Below, in pieces: positions 35,628 to 41,781 of a stretch of 42,786 nucleotides of DNA (the first letter of the stretch is position 1; every line of letters starts with the position of its first letter). The notes beneath the pieces are model-generated. The model worked only from the letters and a program-made list of their open reading frames with translations. It searched no databases and was not told the DNA's origin. A program made the translations under genes and the position numbers. The stretch covers positions 1-42,786 of the IMG/VR virus record IMGVR_UViG_3300032073_000059, one strand, 5' to 3'. This DNA comes from a virus.

Positions 35628-38429
35628 ATGGCAGATGTAAAATTTCTAGCAAATATTGACCTGAACGATAATCAGCTCTTAAATATGAAGCTACAGCACT
35701 TAAGTTCTGATCCGACTGGTGTTGAAGGACAACTATACTACAATAGTTCAAACAATGTAGTAAAGTTTTATGATGGATCAAACTGGATAGCTTTTGGAAC
35801 AGCGACTGGAGATATAACTAGTGTTGTAGCTGGAGCTGGTATGACTGGTGGTGCATCAGATGGTGCTGCAACTTTAAATGTTATTGGTACAACAGGAGCA
35901 ATTGAGGTTAGCGCTAATGCGGTTACTCTTCCTACAGCTCTTACAGTACCACAAACAATATTTAACACTAGTTTAAAAGTAGGTTATGCAGATAATGGTG
36001 GTAATATAGACTTTAGCACAGATAATGCAATTATATTTGACATTGATGGTACTCAACAAATAAAACTAACAGATGGTGTTTTAGCTCCTATAACTGATGA
36101 CGATATTGATTTAGGTTCAAGTTCAAAACAATTTAAAAACGCTTTCTTTGACGGTACTGTTGAAACTGATGTTTTATCTATTAATGGTACAGCGGTAACA
36201 AGTACGGCTGCCGAGTTAAACATATTAGATGGTGTTACATCTACAGCGGCAGAACTAAACATATTAGACGGTGTAACTAGCACGGCGGCAGAATTAAATA
36301 TTTTAGACGGCGTAACTTCAACAGCTGCCGAGTTAAATATACTTGACGGTGTAACATCTACGGCTGCTGAGCTAAACGTACTAGATGGTATAACTGCTGT
36401 AGTAGGTGAATTAAATGCTTTAGACATAGGAAGTACTGCTGTTGGTACTGCAGTTGCTAGTAAAGCAGTAATCTTAGATTCAAACAAAGACTACACGGGA
36501 ATAAGAAATCTTACAATAGCAGGTTTAACAACTGGTACTGGTAGAATTATAGTTGATGATACAACTAATGCAACAAGCACTACTAACGGATCTTTACAAA
36601 CAGATGGTGGTTTATCAGTTGCTTTAGACGCTGTAATTGGTGATGATTTAATTATGTTATCAGATTCTGCTCAAATTTCTTTTGGTGCTAATAAAGAAGT
36701 AGCTTTAAAACACGAGCACAATAAAGGTTTAATATTACAACACTCAGCAACAGCTGACGGCTCTGGAACAACGCTTACGTTACAATCAGCTGAAGCTGTT
36801 GTTACTGCTAATGAAGAAATTGCTGCGTTACAATTTGACCCATCAGATTCAGATGGTACTGACGGTACAGCTATATCTGCTAGAATTGCTGCTATCGCTG
36901 AAGGAACTTTCTCTGCAAGCAACAATGCTACAAGACTTGAGTTTCAATTAGGTGCTTCTGAAGCTGCTAGTACAGACACTAAGAAAATGACTTTATCGTC
37001 TGCAGGTTTACTTACAATTACTGATGATCTTGTTATAAAAGGAGGTGGTACAATTGGTGGTGCTGATGATACAGACTTACTAACACTTGGTAACGCTATA
37101 TTAACTGTCGCTGGTGAAGTATCTATGACAACACTAGATATTGGTGGTACTAACGTTTCGGCTACTGCCGCAGAACTTAACATTATGGATGGTGTGACGG
37201 CAACTACTGCTGAGCTTAACATTTTAGACGGAGTTACAAGTACTGCTGCCGAACTTAATATTTTAGACGGGGTTACAAGTACAGCCGCAGAGCTTAATAT
37301 CTTAGATGGTGTTACTAGTACAGCTGCAGAGTTAAATACATTAGACGGTATCACAGCTGTTGTTGGAGAACTTAACGCTCTTGATATTGGTAGCACAGCG
37401 GTAGGAACAGCTGTAGCGAGCAAAGCTGTTATACTAGACTCTAATAAAGATTATACTGGTATAAGAAACTTTACAATTACTGGAGATTTAGTAGTTGGTG
37501 GTGAAACTACAACTGTAAACGTTACAACTACTACTACAGCAAACGGTGTAATATTTGAAGGTACAAGCGCTGATGGTCACGACGCAACACTTAAATCTAC
37601 TGTTGCTAGTTCTGACAAAACATATACACTACCAAACTTAACTGGTCATGTAGCTTTATTTGCAGCTGCTCCAACAGCTACAATATCTTCAACACCTGCT
37701 GAGCTTAATATACTAGACGGAGTTACATCGACTACTGCTGAATTAAATATTCTTGATGGAGTAACTTCTACTGCAGCTGAACTTAATATACTAGATGGTG
37801 TAACTTCAACCGCGGCTGAATTGAACATACTCGATGGAGTAACATCAACTGCAACGGAGTTAAACATACTTGATGGAGTTACTAGCACAACAGCTGAGTT
37901 GAATATCTTGGATGGTGTTACTGCTACTGCCGCTGAGATTAACTTAATTGACGGTGGAACATCTAGAGGTACAACTGCTGTGTCGAATGGCGATGGTTTC
38001 TTACATAACGACGGTGGTACAATGCGTATGACTAACGTTAGTAAGCTTGCAGATTTATTAGCTGGTACTAACATATCAGCTTCAAGCTCTGTATTATCTG
38101 TAGCTAATGCCGCTACTAATGCTAAGGGAGTATCTGAAAGAGCTACAACCGCTGAAGCTTTAGCTGGTACTGATGATGAAAGACACGTTACACCTGCTGG
38201 TTTAGCTGCAAGAAGTTTTAAAGCTACAATTGGTGATGGTAGTGATTTAGATATTACTATTGAGCATTCTTTAGGAACAAGAGACGTTATTGTACAATGT
38301 TATGACGCAAGTTCTTATGAAACTGTTTACGTGCAAGTAGTTAGAACAGACGCAAACAATATTACAATTGATACTAACGTTGCTGCAACAACTAACGATC
38401 TTATAGTATTAATAACTAAGGTAGATTAA
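35628..38429 (+). CDS. Large tail fibre with three AELNILDG repeat arrays
   Basis: A 933-residue fibre. The N-terminus (NIDLNDNQLLNMKLQHLSSD, then LYYNSSNNVVKFYDGSNW) is of a type common in phage fibres. Three arrays of a 13-residue repeat (TSTAAELNILDGV) lie at about residues 191-262, 510-582 and 687-776; arrays 1 and 2 each end in the same 41-residue block (GITAVVGELNALDIG onward). Between them are beta-helix/fibre-like domains, e.g. GLILQHSATADGSGTTLTLQ. The C-terminus (HSLGTRDVIVQCYDASSYE to LITKVD) is a typical receptor-side tip. Such LDG repeats are known from marine phage tail fibres. At DNA level the repeats are strongly recoded. Leader is AAAACAAAAATAAA with no Shine-Dalgarno sequence. 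Confidence 0.85.
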   Translation: MADVKFLANIDLNDNQLLNMKLQHLSSDPTGVEGQLYYNSSNNVVKFYDGSNWIAFGTATGDITSVVAGAGMTGGASDGAATLNVIGTTGAIEVSANAVTLPTALTVPQTIFNTSLKVGYADNGGNIDFSTDNAIIFDIDGTQQIKLTDGVLAPITDDDIDLGSSSKQFKNAFFDGTVETDVLSINGTAVTSTAAELNILDGVTSTAAELNILDGVTSTAAELNILDGVTSTAAELNILDGVTSTAAELNVLDGITAVVGELNALDIGSTAVGTAVASKAVILDSNKDYTGIRNLTIAGLTTGTGRIIVDDTTNATSTTNGSLQTDGGLSVALDAVIGDDLIMLSDSAQISFGANKEVALKHEHNKGLILQHSATADGSGTTLTLQSAEAVVTANEEIAALQFDPSDSDGTDGTAISARIAAIAEGTFSASNNATRLEFQLGASEAASTDTKKMTLSSAGLLTITDDLVIKGGGTIGGADDTDLLTLGNAILTVAGEVSMTTLDIGGTNVSATAAELNIMDGVTATTAELNILDGVTSTAAELNILDGVTSTAAELNILDGVTSTAAELNTLDGITAVVGELNALDIGSTAVGTAVASKAVILDSNKDYTGIRNFTITGDLVVGGETTTVNVTTTTTANGVIFEGTSADGHDATLKSTVASSDKTYTLPNLTGHVALFAAAPTATISSTPAELNILDGVTSTTAELNILDGVTSTAAELNILDGVTSTAAELNILDGVTSTATELNILDGVTSTTAELNILDGVTATAAEINLIDGGTSRGTTAVSNGDGFLHNDGGTMRMTNVSKLADLLAGTNISASSSVLSVANAATNAKGVSERATTAEALAGTDDERHVTPAGLAARSFKATIGDGSDLDITIEHSLGTRDVIVQCYDASSYETVYVQVVRTDANNITIDTNVAATTNDLIVLITKVD
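36198..36398 (+). repeat. AELNILDG repeat array 1
   Basis: Five tandem 39-base units encode TSTAAELN(I/V)LDG(V/I), followed by AVVGELNALDIG. Units 1-4 are identical in protein at AELNILDGV, but each uses a different codon string (for example GCC GAG TTA AAC, GCA GAA CTA AAC, GCA GAA TTA AAT and GCC GAG TTA AAT). Confidence 0.95.
36387..36509 (+). repeat. 41-codon block, copy 1
   Basis: Encodes a 41-residue block running from GITAVVGELNALDIG to YTGIRN. It is identical in amino acids to 37347-37469, but 33 of the 41 codons differ (my count by direct codon alignment). This block closes repeat array 1. Confidence 0.95.
37155..37358 (+). repeat. AELNILDG repeat array 2
   Basis: Five tandem units: AELNIMDG, AELNILDG three times, AELNTLDG, followed by the 41-residue block. 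The protein matches array 1 almost exactly, while codons are redistributed, for example CTT AAT ATT TTA GAC GGA/GGG for the middle units. Confidence 0.93.
37347..37469 (+). repeat. 41-codon block, copy 2
   Basis: Amino-acid-identical partner of 36387-36509, with only eight codons conserved (two Ala, one Gly, one Glu, two Lys, one Ile, one Arg). All nine two-fold pyrimidine-ending codons (Asn, Asp, Tyr and AGY-Ser) differ between copies. Confidence 0.95.
37686..37956 (+). repeat. AELNILDG repeat array 3
   Basis: Seven tandem units: six TELN/AELNILDG copies and a terminal AEINLIDG. Codon strings again differ from unit to unit (CTT AAT ATA CTA, TTA AAT ATT CTT, TTG AAC ATA CTC, TTG AAT ATC TTG). 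Unlike arrays 1 and 2 it is not followed by the 41-residue block. Confidence 0.93.
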
Positions 38430-38433
38430 ATAT

Positions 38434-38453
38434 AAATTAAATTAAATTAAATT
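38434..38453 (+). repeat. (AAATT)4 leader before S74 fibre gene
   Basis: Four perfect AAATT pentamers lie two bases before the ATG at 38456. A very similar (AAATC)2(AAATT)2 element precedes the minus-strand Hc1-like gene. It may be an unstructured, A/U-rich ribosome-landing leader in a host that does not use Shine-Dalgarno pairing. Confidence 0.6.
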
Positions 38454-38455
38454 AA

Positions 38456-39490
38456 ATGGCTACACACAAAATAAATGCAAATATTGACTGTGATGGTAGT
38501 ATAACTACAGCCGTAGGAATAACACACCAAGGCGATACTAATAATAAAATAGCTTTTACTACAGATACACAAACGTTTTCTTGTGATGGTAATGAGTCTT
38601 TAATTATTCGTGGTAATGCTGTTACAAACGAACCGTTATTTGAAATTAACGGTGCTGGAGCTGGTAATCAATTAAACATAGGTTTATTACTAAAAGGTGT
38701 TACTGATGGTAATCCTATAAAAATGAAGATGCAAGCTCCAAATGATAGTTCTAGTGTTACTGGCGCTGGTATATTATCTTACGAACCAGACGCTGATACA
38801 TTTAACATAGGTCAAAGCACTACCCATAATAGTATGGCTATATCTATTAACAATGATGATATTGCTACATTTACAAATGCAGCTACATTAAGTGGTGGTT
38901 TTGTTTTAGATGGCAATACTATTACCGGTGTAGACAACGCTAGTGAATTTACAGATGATGATAATCACATAATGACATCGACTGCTATTAAAAATAAAAT
39001 AGCAGATAATGATAATAGCTTTATGTTGGTTTCAACTACTACAACACAAACCGGTACTAAAACTTTTAGTGGTGTTATAGATATAACAAACACTACAGAC
39101 TCGTCAAACGCTACAGGCGATACTGGAGCTTTAAGATGTGAAGGTGGTGCTAGTATTGCTAAAAAAATATTTGCTGGTAGTACAATAACAGGTTCTGCAG
39201 ATGTAATAGCTTTTTCTGATAGAAAACTAAAAGACAATATAGAAACTTTAGATGGTAAAAAAGTTTTAGATATGAGAGGCGTTAGTTTTACTAGAAAAGA
39301 TACAGGCTTACCTAGTTCTGGAGTTATAGCTCAAGAAATACAAGAGGTAGCGCCAGAATTAGTACACGATACCGAAGGTACTTTAGGTGTTGCTTATGGT
39401 AACTTAGTAGGTTATTTAATAGAAGCTGTTAAAGATCAACAAAAACAAATTGATGAATTAAAACAAAGATGCAGTGGCTGTTCCAAGTAG
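38456..39490 (+). CDS. Tail fibre/spike with S74 autoproteolytic chaperone
   Basis: A 344-residue fibre protein. The first ~250 residues are beta-rich (IAFTTDTQTFSCDGNESLI, later a LSGGFVLDGNTITGV element) and should trimerise. From residue 254 it has a peptidase S74 / intramolecular chaperone domain: SDRKLKDNIETLDGKKVL, then SSGVIAQEIQEVAPELV, VAYGNLVGYLIEAVKDQQ and a terminal coiled coil. Ser254 and Lys259 match the Ser/Lys dyad of endosialidase-type chaperones (spacing +5), so self-cleavage just before Ser254 after folding is expected. Its last codons overlap the next gene by 17 bases. Preceded by the (AAATT)4 leader. Confidence 0.85.
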   Translation: MATHKINANIDCDGSITTAVGITHQGDTNNKIAFTTDTQTFSCDGNESLIIRGNAVTNEPLFEINGAGAGNQLNIGLLLKGVTDGNPIKMKMQAPNDSSSVTGAGILSYEPDADTFNIGQSTTHNSMAISINNDDIATFTNAATLSGGFVLDGNTITGVDNASEFTDDDNHIMTSTAIKNKIADNDNSFMLVSTTTTQTGTKTFSGVIDITNTTDSSNATGDTGALRCEGGASIAKKIFAGSTITGSADVIAFSDRKLKDNIETLDGKKVLDMRGVSFTRKDTGLPSSGVIAQEIQEVAPELVHDTEGTLGVAYGNLVGYLIEAVKDQQKQIDELKQRCSGCSK

Positions 39491-40397
39491 TGGCGCTATA
39501 AGTCTTGCTGGTATTAGAGCTGAAATAGCAACTAACACTTACAACGCTAGTGCTACAACAACGTCTAGTTTAGAAGATTGTTCTGATGGTTCTGTAGCAA
39601 CTATTAATACAGCCAATGACGCTGCAGATAGACCTGATGGTAGTACACCACATGCAATGTCAGAATTTTACGCTTATGACCACGATCTTAGCGGATTCAA
39701 CGATGATATAAGTTTTGATTTTGATGGCGCTAATGACTACTTACACTTTTCACAAGGTAATATAGGTACTGATCTAGAGGCTACAGGTTCTATTAGCGCT
39801 TGGGTTAAGCTTGACTCAATGTCTGCTAATGGTTTTATATGGCAAATAACCGCTGAAGAAGGTACTGATGACCAGATTATATTGTTGTGGAATAATGCTG
39901 CTGGCGTTATAAGAGGTAACGTTAAGTTTGGTGGAACTGCTAATGTAGTTGATTCTGGTAGTGGTTTAGAAAACGATGGTAACTGGCATCATGTTGCAAT
40001 GACGTGGGATTCTGGTTCTAAAGCATCTGCTAATAACATAGTTAGATTATATATAGATGGATCACAAACAGACACAGATGCTATAGGTAATACTTGGAGT
40101 AATGCAAGTGGTCACGCTGGTTTTATTATTGGTAGAAACAATTTACAAAGTAATGCTTATTGGAACGGTCATATGAACGATATAGCGTTTTTTAGCGATG
40201 TGTTAACATCTTCTGAAGTTTCAGCAATATATAATTCAGGCGCGCCTAAAGATGAAAGTGATCATTCAGGTTTAATAGCTTATTATACAATGGAAGCTTA
40301 TAGTGATAACGATACTACTTTAGCTGATGATTCAGGTAATAGTAAAACTTTACAGATAAACAATAGTACAAACATAGACAGTACAGACACACCGTAA
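39474..40397 (+). CDS. LamG/concanavalin-like lectin-domain tail protein
   Basis: A 307-residue protein starting at a GTG inside the end of the S74 gene (17-base overlap in another frame); no in-frame ATG is near, and the N-terminus AVPSSGAISLAGIRAEI is typical of phage tail proteins, which supports this start. Residues ~80-245 read as a LamG/Laminin_G_3 jelly roll: FDFDGANDYLHFS, ATGSISAWVKL, WHHVAMTWDSG, NIVRLYIDGSQ, and GHMNDIAFFSDVLTSSEV. This fold binds glycans or proteins, so it is a good candidate for the receptor-binding component acting with the two preceding fibres. The C-terminus is an Asp/Asn/Ser-rich tail. Glycan specificity cannot be read. Confidence 0.8.
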   Translation: MAVPSSGAISLAGIRAEIATNTYNASATTTSSLEDCSDGSVATINTANDAADRPDGSTPHAMSEFYAYDHDLSGFNDDISFDFDGANDYLHFSQGNIGTDLEATGSISAWVKLDSMSANGFIWQITAEEGTDDQIILLWNNAAGVIRGNVKFGGTANVVDSGSGLENDGNWHHVAMTWDSGSKASANNIVRLYIDGSQTDTDAIGNTWSNASGHAGFIIGRNNLQSNAYWNGHMNDIAFFSDVLTSSEVSAIYNSGAPKDESDHSGLIAYYTMEAYSDNDTTLADDSGNSKTLQINNSTNIDSTDTP

Positions 40398-40398
40398 T

Positions 40399-40683
40399 AT
40401 GGCAAAAAAATATGTAATAATAGATAGTAGCTATGTAAGTTCAGTAGATTTTACTAAGGTACAAGAAACATCTGCAGATACGTTAAGGTGGAATAAAAAC
40501 AATACAAAGACTTTTGTAAAGTACGAAGGTTACAAGCCAACTTGCTTGCATGGTAAAACTGCTTATACTCACGCGCAGATATTGAATATATTAAACGACG
40601 TTGATGGAGAGTGGTATATAAAAGACACAACATCAAAAGTAGATTATATTCAGACTGGGCAAAAAAGAGTACAATTTATTTAA
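40399..40683 (+). CDS. Small unidentified protein after lectin gene
   Basis: A 94-residue soluble protein with no recognised family. Start MAKKYVIIDSSYVSSVDFTK, a central basic region (RWNKNNTKTFVKYEG), and a C-terminus with HAQILNILNDVDGEWYIK suggesting a small alpha/beta fold. It begins one base after the lectin-gene stop, so it is co-expressed with the fibre genes and may be a fibre-assembly or tail accessory protein. One Cys, no signal peptide or membrane segment. Confidence 0.5.
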   Translation: MAKKYVIIDSSYVSSVDFTKVQETSADTLRWNKNNTKTFVKYEGYKPTCLHGKTAYTHAQILNILNDVDGEWYIKDTTSKVDYIQTGQKRVQFI

Positions 40684-40700
40684 CAATTTCTTAACATTAA

Positions 40701-40829
40701 ATGTATAAATTATATGAGTTGTTTAGTGATAATACTATTATGGAAACAACTAATCAAAATAAAGAACCGGCTGTGGCCTTAGTATATCTTATTATAATGA
40801 TAACGGTATTTGGCATAGCTATGATATAA
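40701..40829 (+). CDS. 42-residue single-helix membrane protein
   Basis: A short ORF from ATG at 40701 to TAA at 40827-40829 encodes 42 residues: a polar N-terminus (MYKLYELFSDN), a basic/acidic stretch, then a hydrophobic C-terminal helix (AVALVYLIIMITVFGIAMI). It is the last gene of the plus-strand late block and its stop lies directly at the terminator. A second ATG at 40740 would give a 29-residue version. Such small one-helix proteins in late operons may be lysis or superinfection factors. Coding status rests on its fit between gene and terminator and on the clean membrane segment. Confidence 0.5.
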   Translation: MYKLYELFSDNTIMETTNQNKEPAVALVYLIIMITVFGIAMI

Positions 40830-40865
40830 AAAAAGGGAGTAACTTTCGTTACCCCCTTTTATTAT
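40828..40865. terminator. Bidirectional intrinsic terminator
   Basis: AAAAGGG and GTAAC (40831-40843, with one A-C mismatch) pair with GTTAC and CCCTTTT (40848-40860) around a TTTC loop. On the plus strand the stem ends in a U-run (TTTTATTATTTT), and on the minus strand it is followed by the complement of the A-run at 40828-40834. It sits exactly where plus-strand late genes and minus-strand genes converge, so it can stop both. Confidence 0.85.
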
Positions 40866-40879
40866 TTTCTAACAGTTAG

Positions 40880-41074
40880 TTAAAACTCAGAATTTTTCTG
40901 GTTTTGTACTTCAACTCTTAGTTCCTGTGCCAAGCCTTTAATTGCTTGCATTGCTTTTCTGACTCTCGTGCCTGCAGAGTTATTACCCTCTACAAACTTA
41001 GTCATATCTGACTGAGTGTCATTTACTAGATCTTGTAATTGATCATATATTCCTGCACATTTATTAAAACTCAT
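40880..41074 (-). CDS. Hc1/histone H1-like DNA-binding protein
   Basis: A 64-residue protein. Residues ~23-56 (DMTKFVEGNNSAGTRVRKAM, then QAIKGLAQELR) match the hallmark of the bacterial Hc1 histone H1-like family: a helix, a (G/N)N.(A/S)AGTR.RKA turn and a second basic helix ending in LAQE(I/L)R. In bacteria and chlamydiae these proteins bind and compact DNA. This one lacks the long Lys/Ala-rich C-terminal tail, so it is the bare helical module. It could package, protect or regulate phage or host DNA. It is the last gene of the minus-strand group, next to the terminator. Confidence 0.75.
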   Translation of the reverse strand: MSFNKCAGIYDQLQDLVNDTQSDMTKFVEGNNSAGTRVRKAMQAIKGLAQELRVEVQNQKNSEF

Positions 41075-41094
41075 AATTTAATTTGATTTGATTT
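41075..41094 (-). repeat. (AAATC)2(AAATT)2 leader before Hc1-like gene
   Basis: Reading in gene direction, two AAATC units and two AAATT units run directly into the ATG at 41074. This mirrors the (AAATT)4 element at 38434-38453 in front of the S74 fibre gene on the other strand. A shared leader function is plausible; neither is a Shine-Dalgarno sequence. Confidence 0.6.
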
Positions 41095-41104
41095 ATAATT
41101 TAAT

Positions 41105-41329
41105 TTACTTCTTAACAAAGAACGAAGCTACTAAAACTAGTACAACTAGTCCAGCAAAACCTCCAGTTCCGAAACCATTAACTAAAGCTGTTAAGTTTGC
41201 TATTACGTCCATACCAAATAGCATACCTCCAGTTAATACTTCCCATAAAATTGTAAGTGGTAACAAAGTCATTAACACACCTGCTAATCCACTAAAAAAT
41301 CCATTTAAATAATTAAATACTTTATCCAT
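41105..41329 (-). CDS. Small two-helix membrane protein, possible holin
   Basis: A 74-residue protein with two strongly hydrophobic segments: residues ~11-35 (FFSGLAGVLMTLLPLTILWE, interrupted by Gly) and ~53-72 (FGTGGFAGLVVLVLVASFFV), followed by a terminal Lys-Lys. No signal peptide cleavage site. Small two-helix proteins with basic C-termini are typical of phage holins, and the late block carries an endolysin, but this gene is on the opposite strand next to an Hc1-like and an outer-membrane gene, so an envelope-modifying role is equally possible. Function is unassigned. Confidence 0.5.
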   Translation of the reverse strand: MDKVFNYLNGFFSGLAGVLMTLLPLTILWEVLTGGMLFGMDVIANLTALVNGFGTGGFAGLVVLVLVASFFVKK

Positions 41330-41332
41330 TTT

Positions 41333-41348
41333 GTTTATTGTTTAAGTT
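41333..41348 (-). promoter_or_regulatory. Shared AACT(T)AAACAATAAA leader element, copy 1
   Basis: In gene direction the leader of the small membrane gene reads AACTTAAACAATAAACAAA before ATG. It matches the leader of the outer-membrane gene (41768-41781), which reads AACTAAACAATAAATT before ATG. The shared core AAACAATAAA probably marks translation starts in this operon. Confidence 0.4.
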
Positions 41349-41352
41349 AATA

Positions 41353-41766
41353 CTAAAATTTAAGACCAAACCCTAACATTAAGTTAGTTGTTTTTAAGTT
41401 TGTGTCATATACTACTTTTGGATCAATGTATATTCCTTTGTGGAACGTAAACATTTTACCAACACCAATTGTTAAGTTATCTGTATCTAAGTTAGGAGCA
41501 GATACATAGCCAAATAATCCATTGTAGAAATATCTAACATGTGCATCTAGTACCATTTCTGCAGACGAGTCTGCTTGAGATACGTTACATCCAACCATTA
41601 AGTTATCTGAAATAGCATAACCAACTGTTGGTGCTATAGACCATTCAGTCCAAGCAGTATTAGCAATGTCACCAGTACCTAAGTACCAGTTACCTTTTGC
41701 GTTTTGAGCGTTAACACTTACAGTACACAGTACTGCTAAAGCAAAACTCATTAAAACATTTTTCAT
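41353..41766 (-). CDS. Small outer-membrane beta-barrel-like protein
   Basis: A 137-residue protein with a signal peptide (MKNVLMSFALAVLCTVSVNA, cleaved before Gln). The mature ~116 residues alternate hydrophobic/polar in about eight short strands (YLGTGDIANTAWTEWS, APTVGYAISDNLMVGCNV, LTIGVGKMFTFHKGIY) and end LMLGFGLKF, with the terminal aromatic recognised by the outer-membrane insertion machinery. This is the layout of an OmpX/OmpW-size barrel, at the small end. It is encoded between the reductase and a small membrane protein on the minus strand, hence apparently outside the late operon and possibly early or middle expressed. A role in changing host permeability or blocking other phages is inferred. 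Confidence 0.7.
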   Translation of the reverse strand: MKNVLMSFALAVLCTVSVNAQNAKGNWYLGTGDIANTAWTEWSIAPTVGYAISDNLMVGCNVSQADSSAEMVLDAHVRYFYNGLFGYVSAPNLDTDNLTIGVGKMFTFHKGIYIDPKVVYDTNLKTTNLMLGFGLKF

Positions 41767-41767
41767 A

Positions 41768-41781
41768 ATTTATTGTTTAGT
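41768..41781 (-). promoter_or_regulatory. Shared AACT(T)AAACAATAAA leader element, copy 2
   Basis: In gene direction, AACTAAACAATAAA followed by TT and the ATG of the outer-membrane gene; it begins inside the reductase stop region. Same core as copy 1 at 41333-41348. Confidence 0.4.

Noticed and set aside
36053-38074. Long minus-strand ORFs (142-159 codons) antisense to the AELNILDG arrays
   Set aside because: Their repeated 'VTPSxxFNSAAV' products mirror the fibre repeats in antisense. The plus-strand repeats keep their amino acids under heavy synonymous change, so the sense frame is the one under selection.
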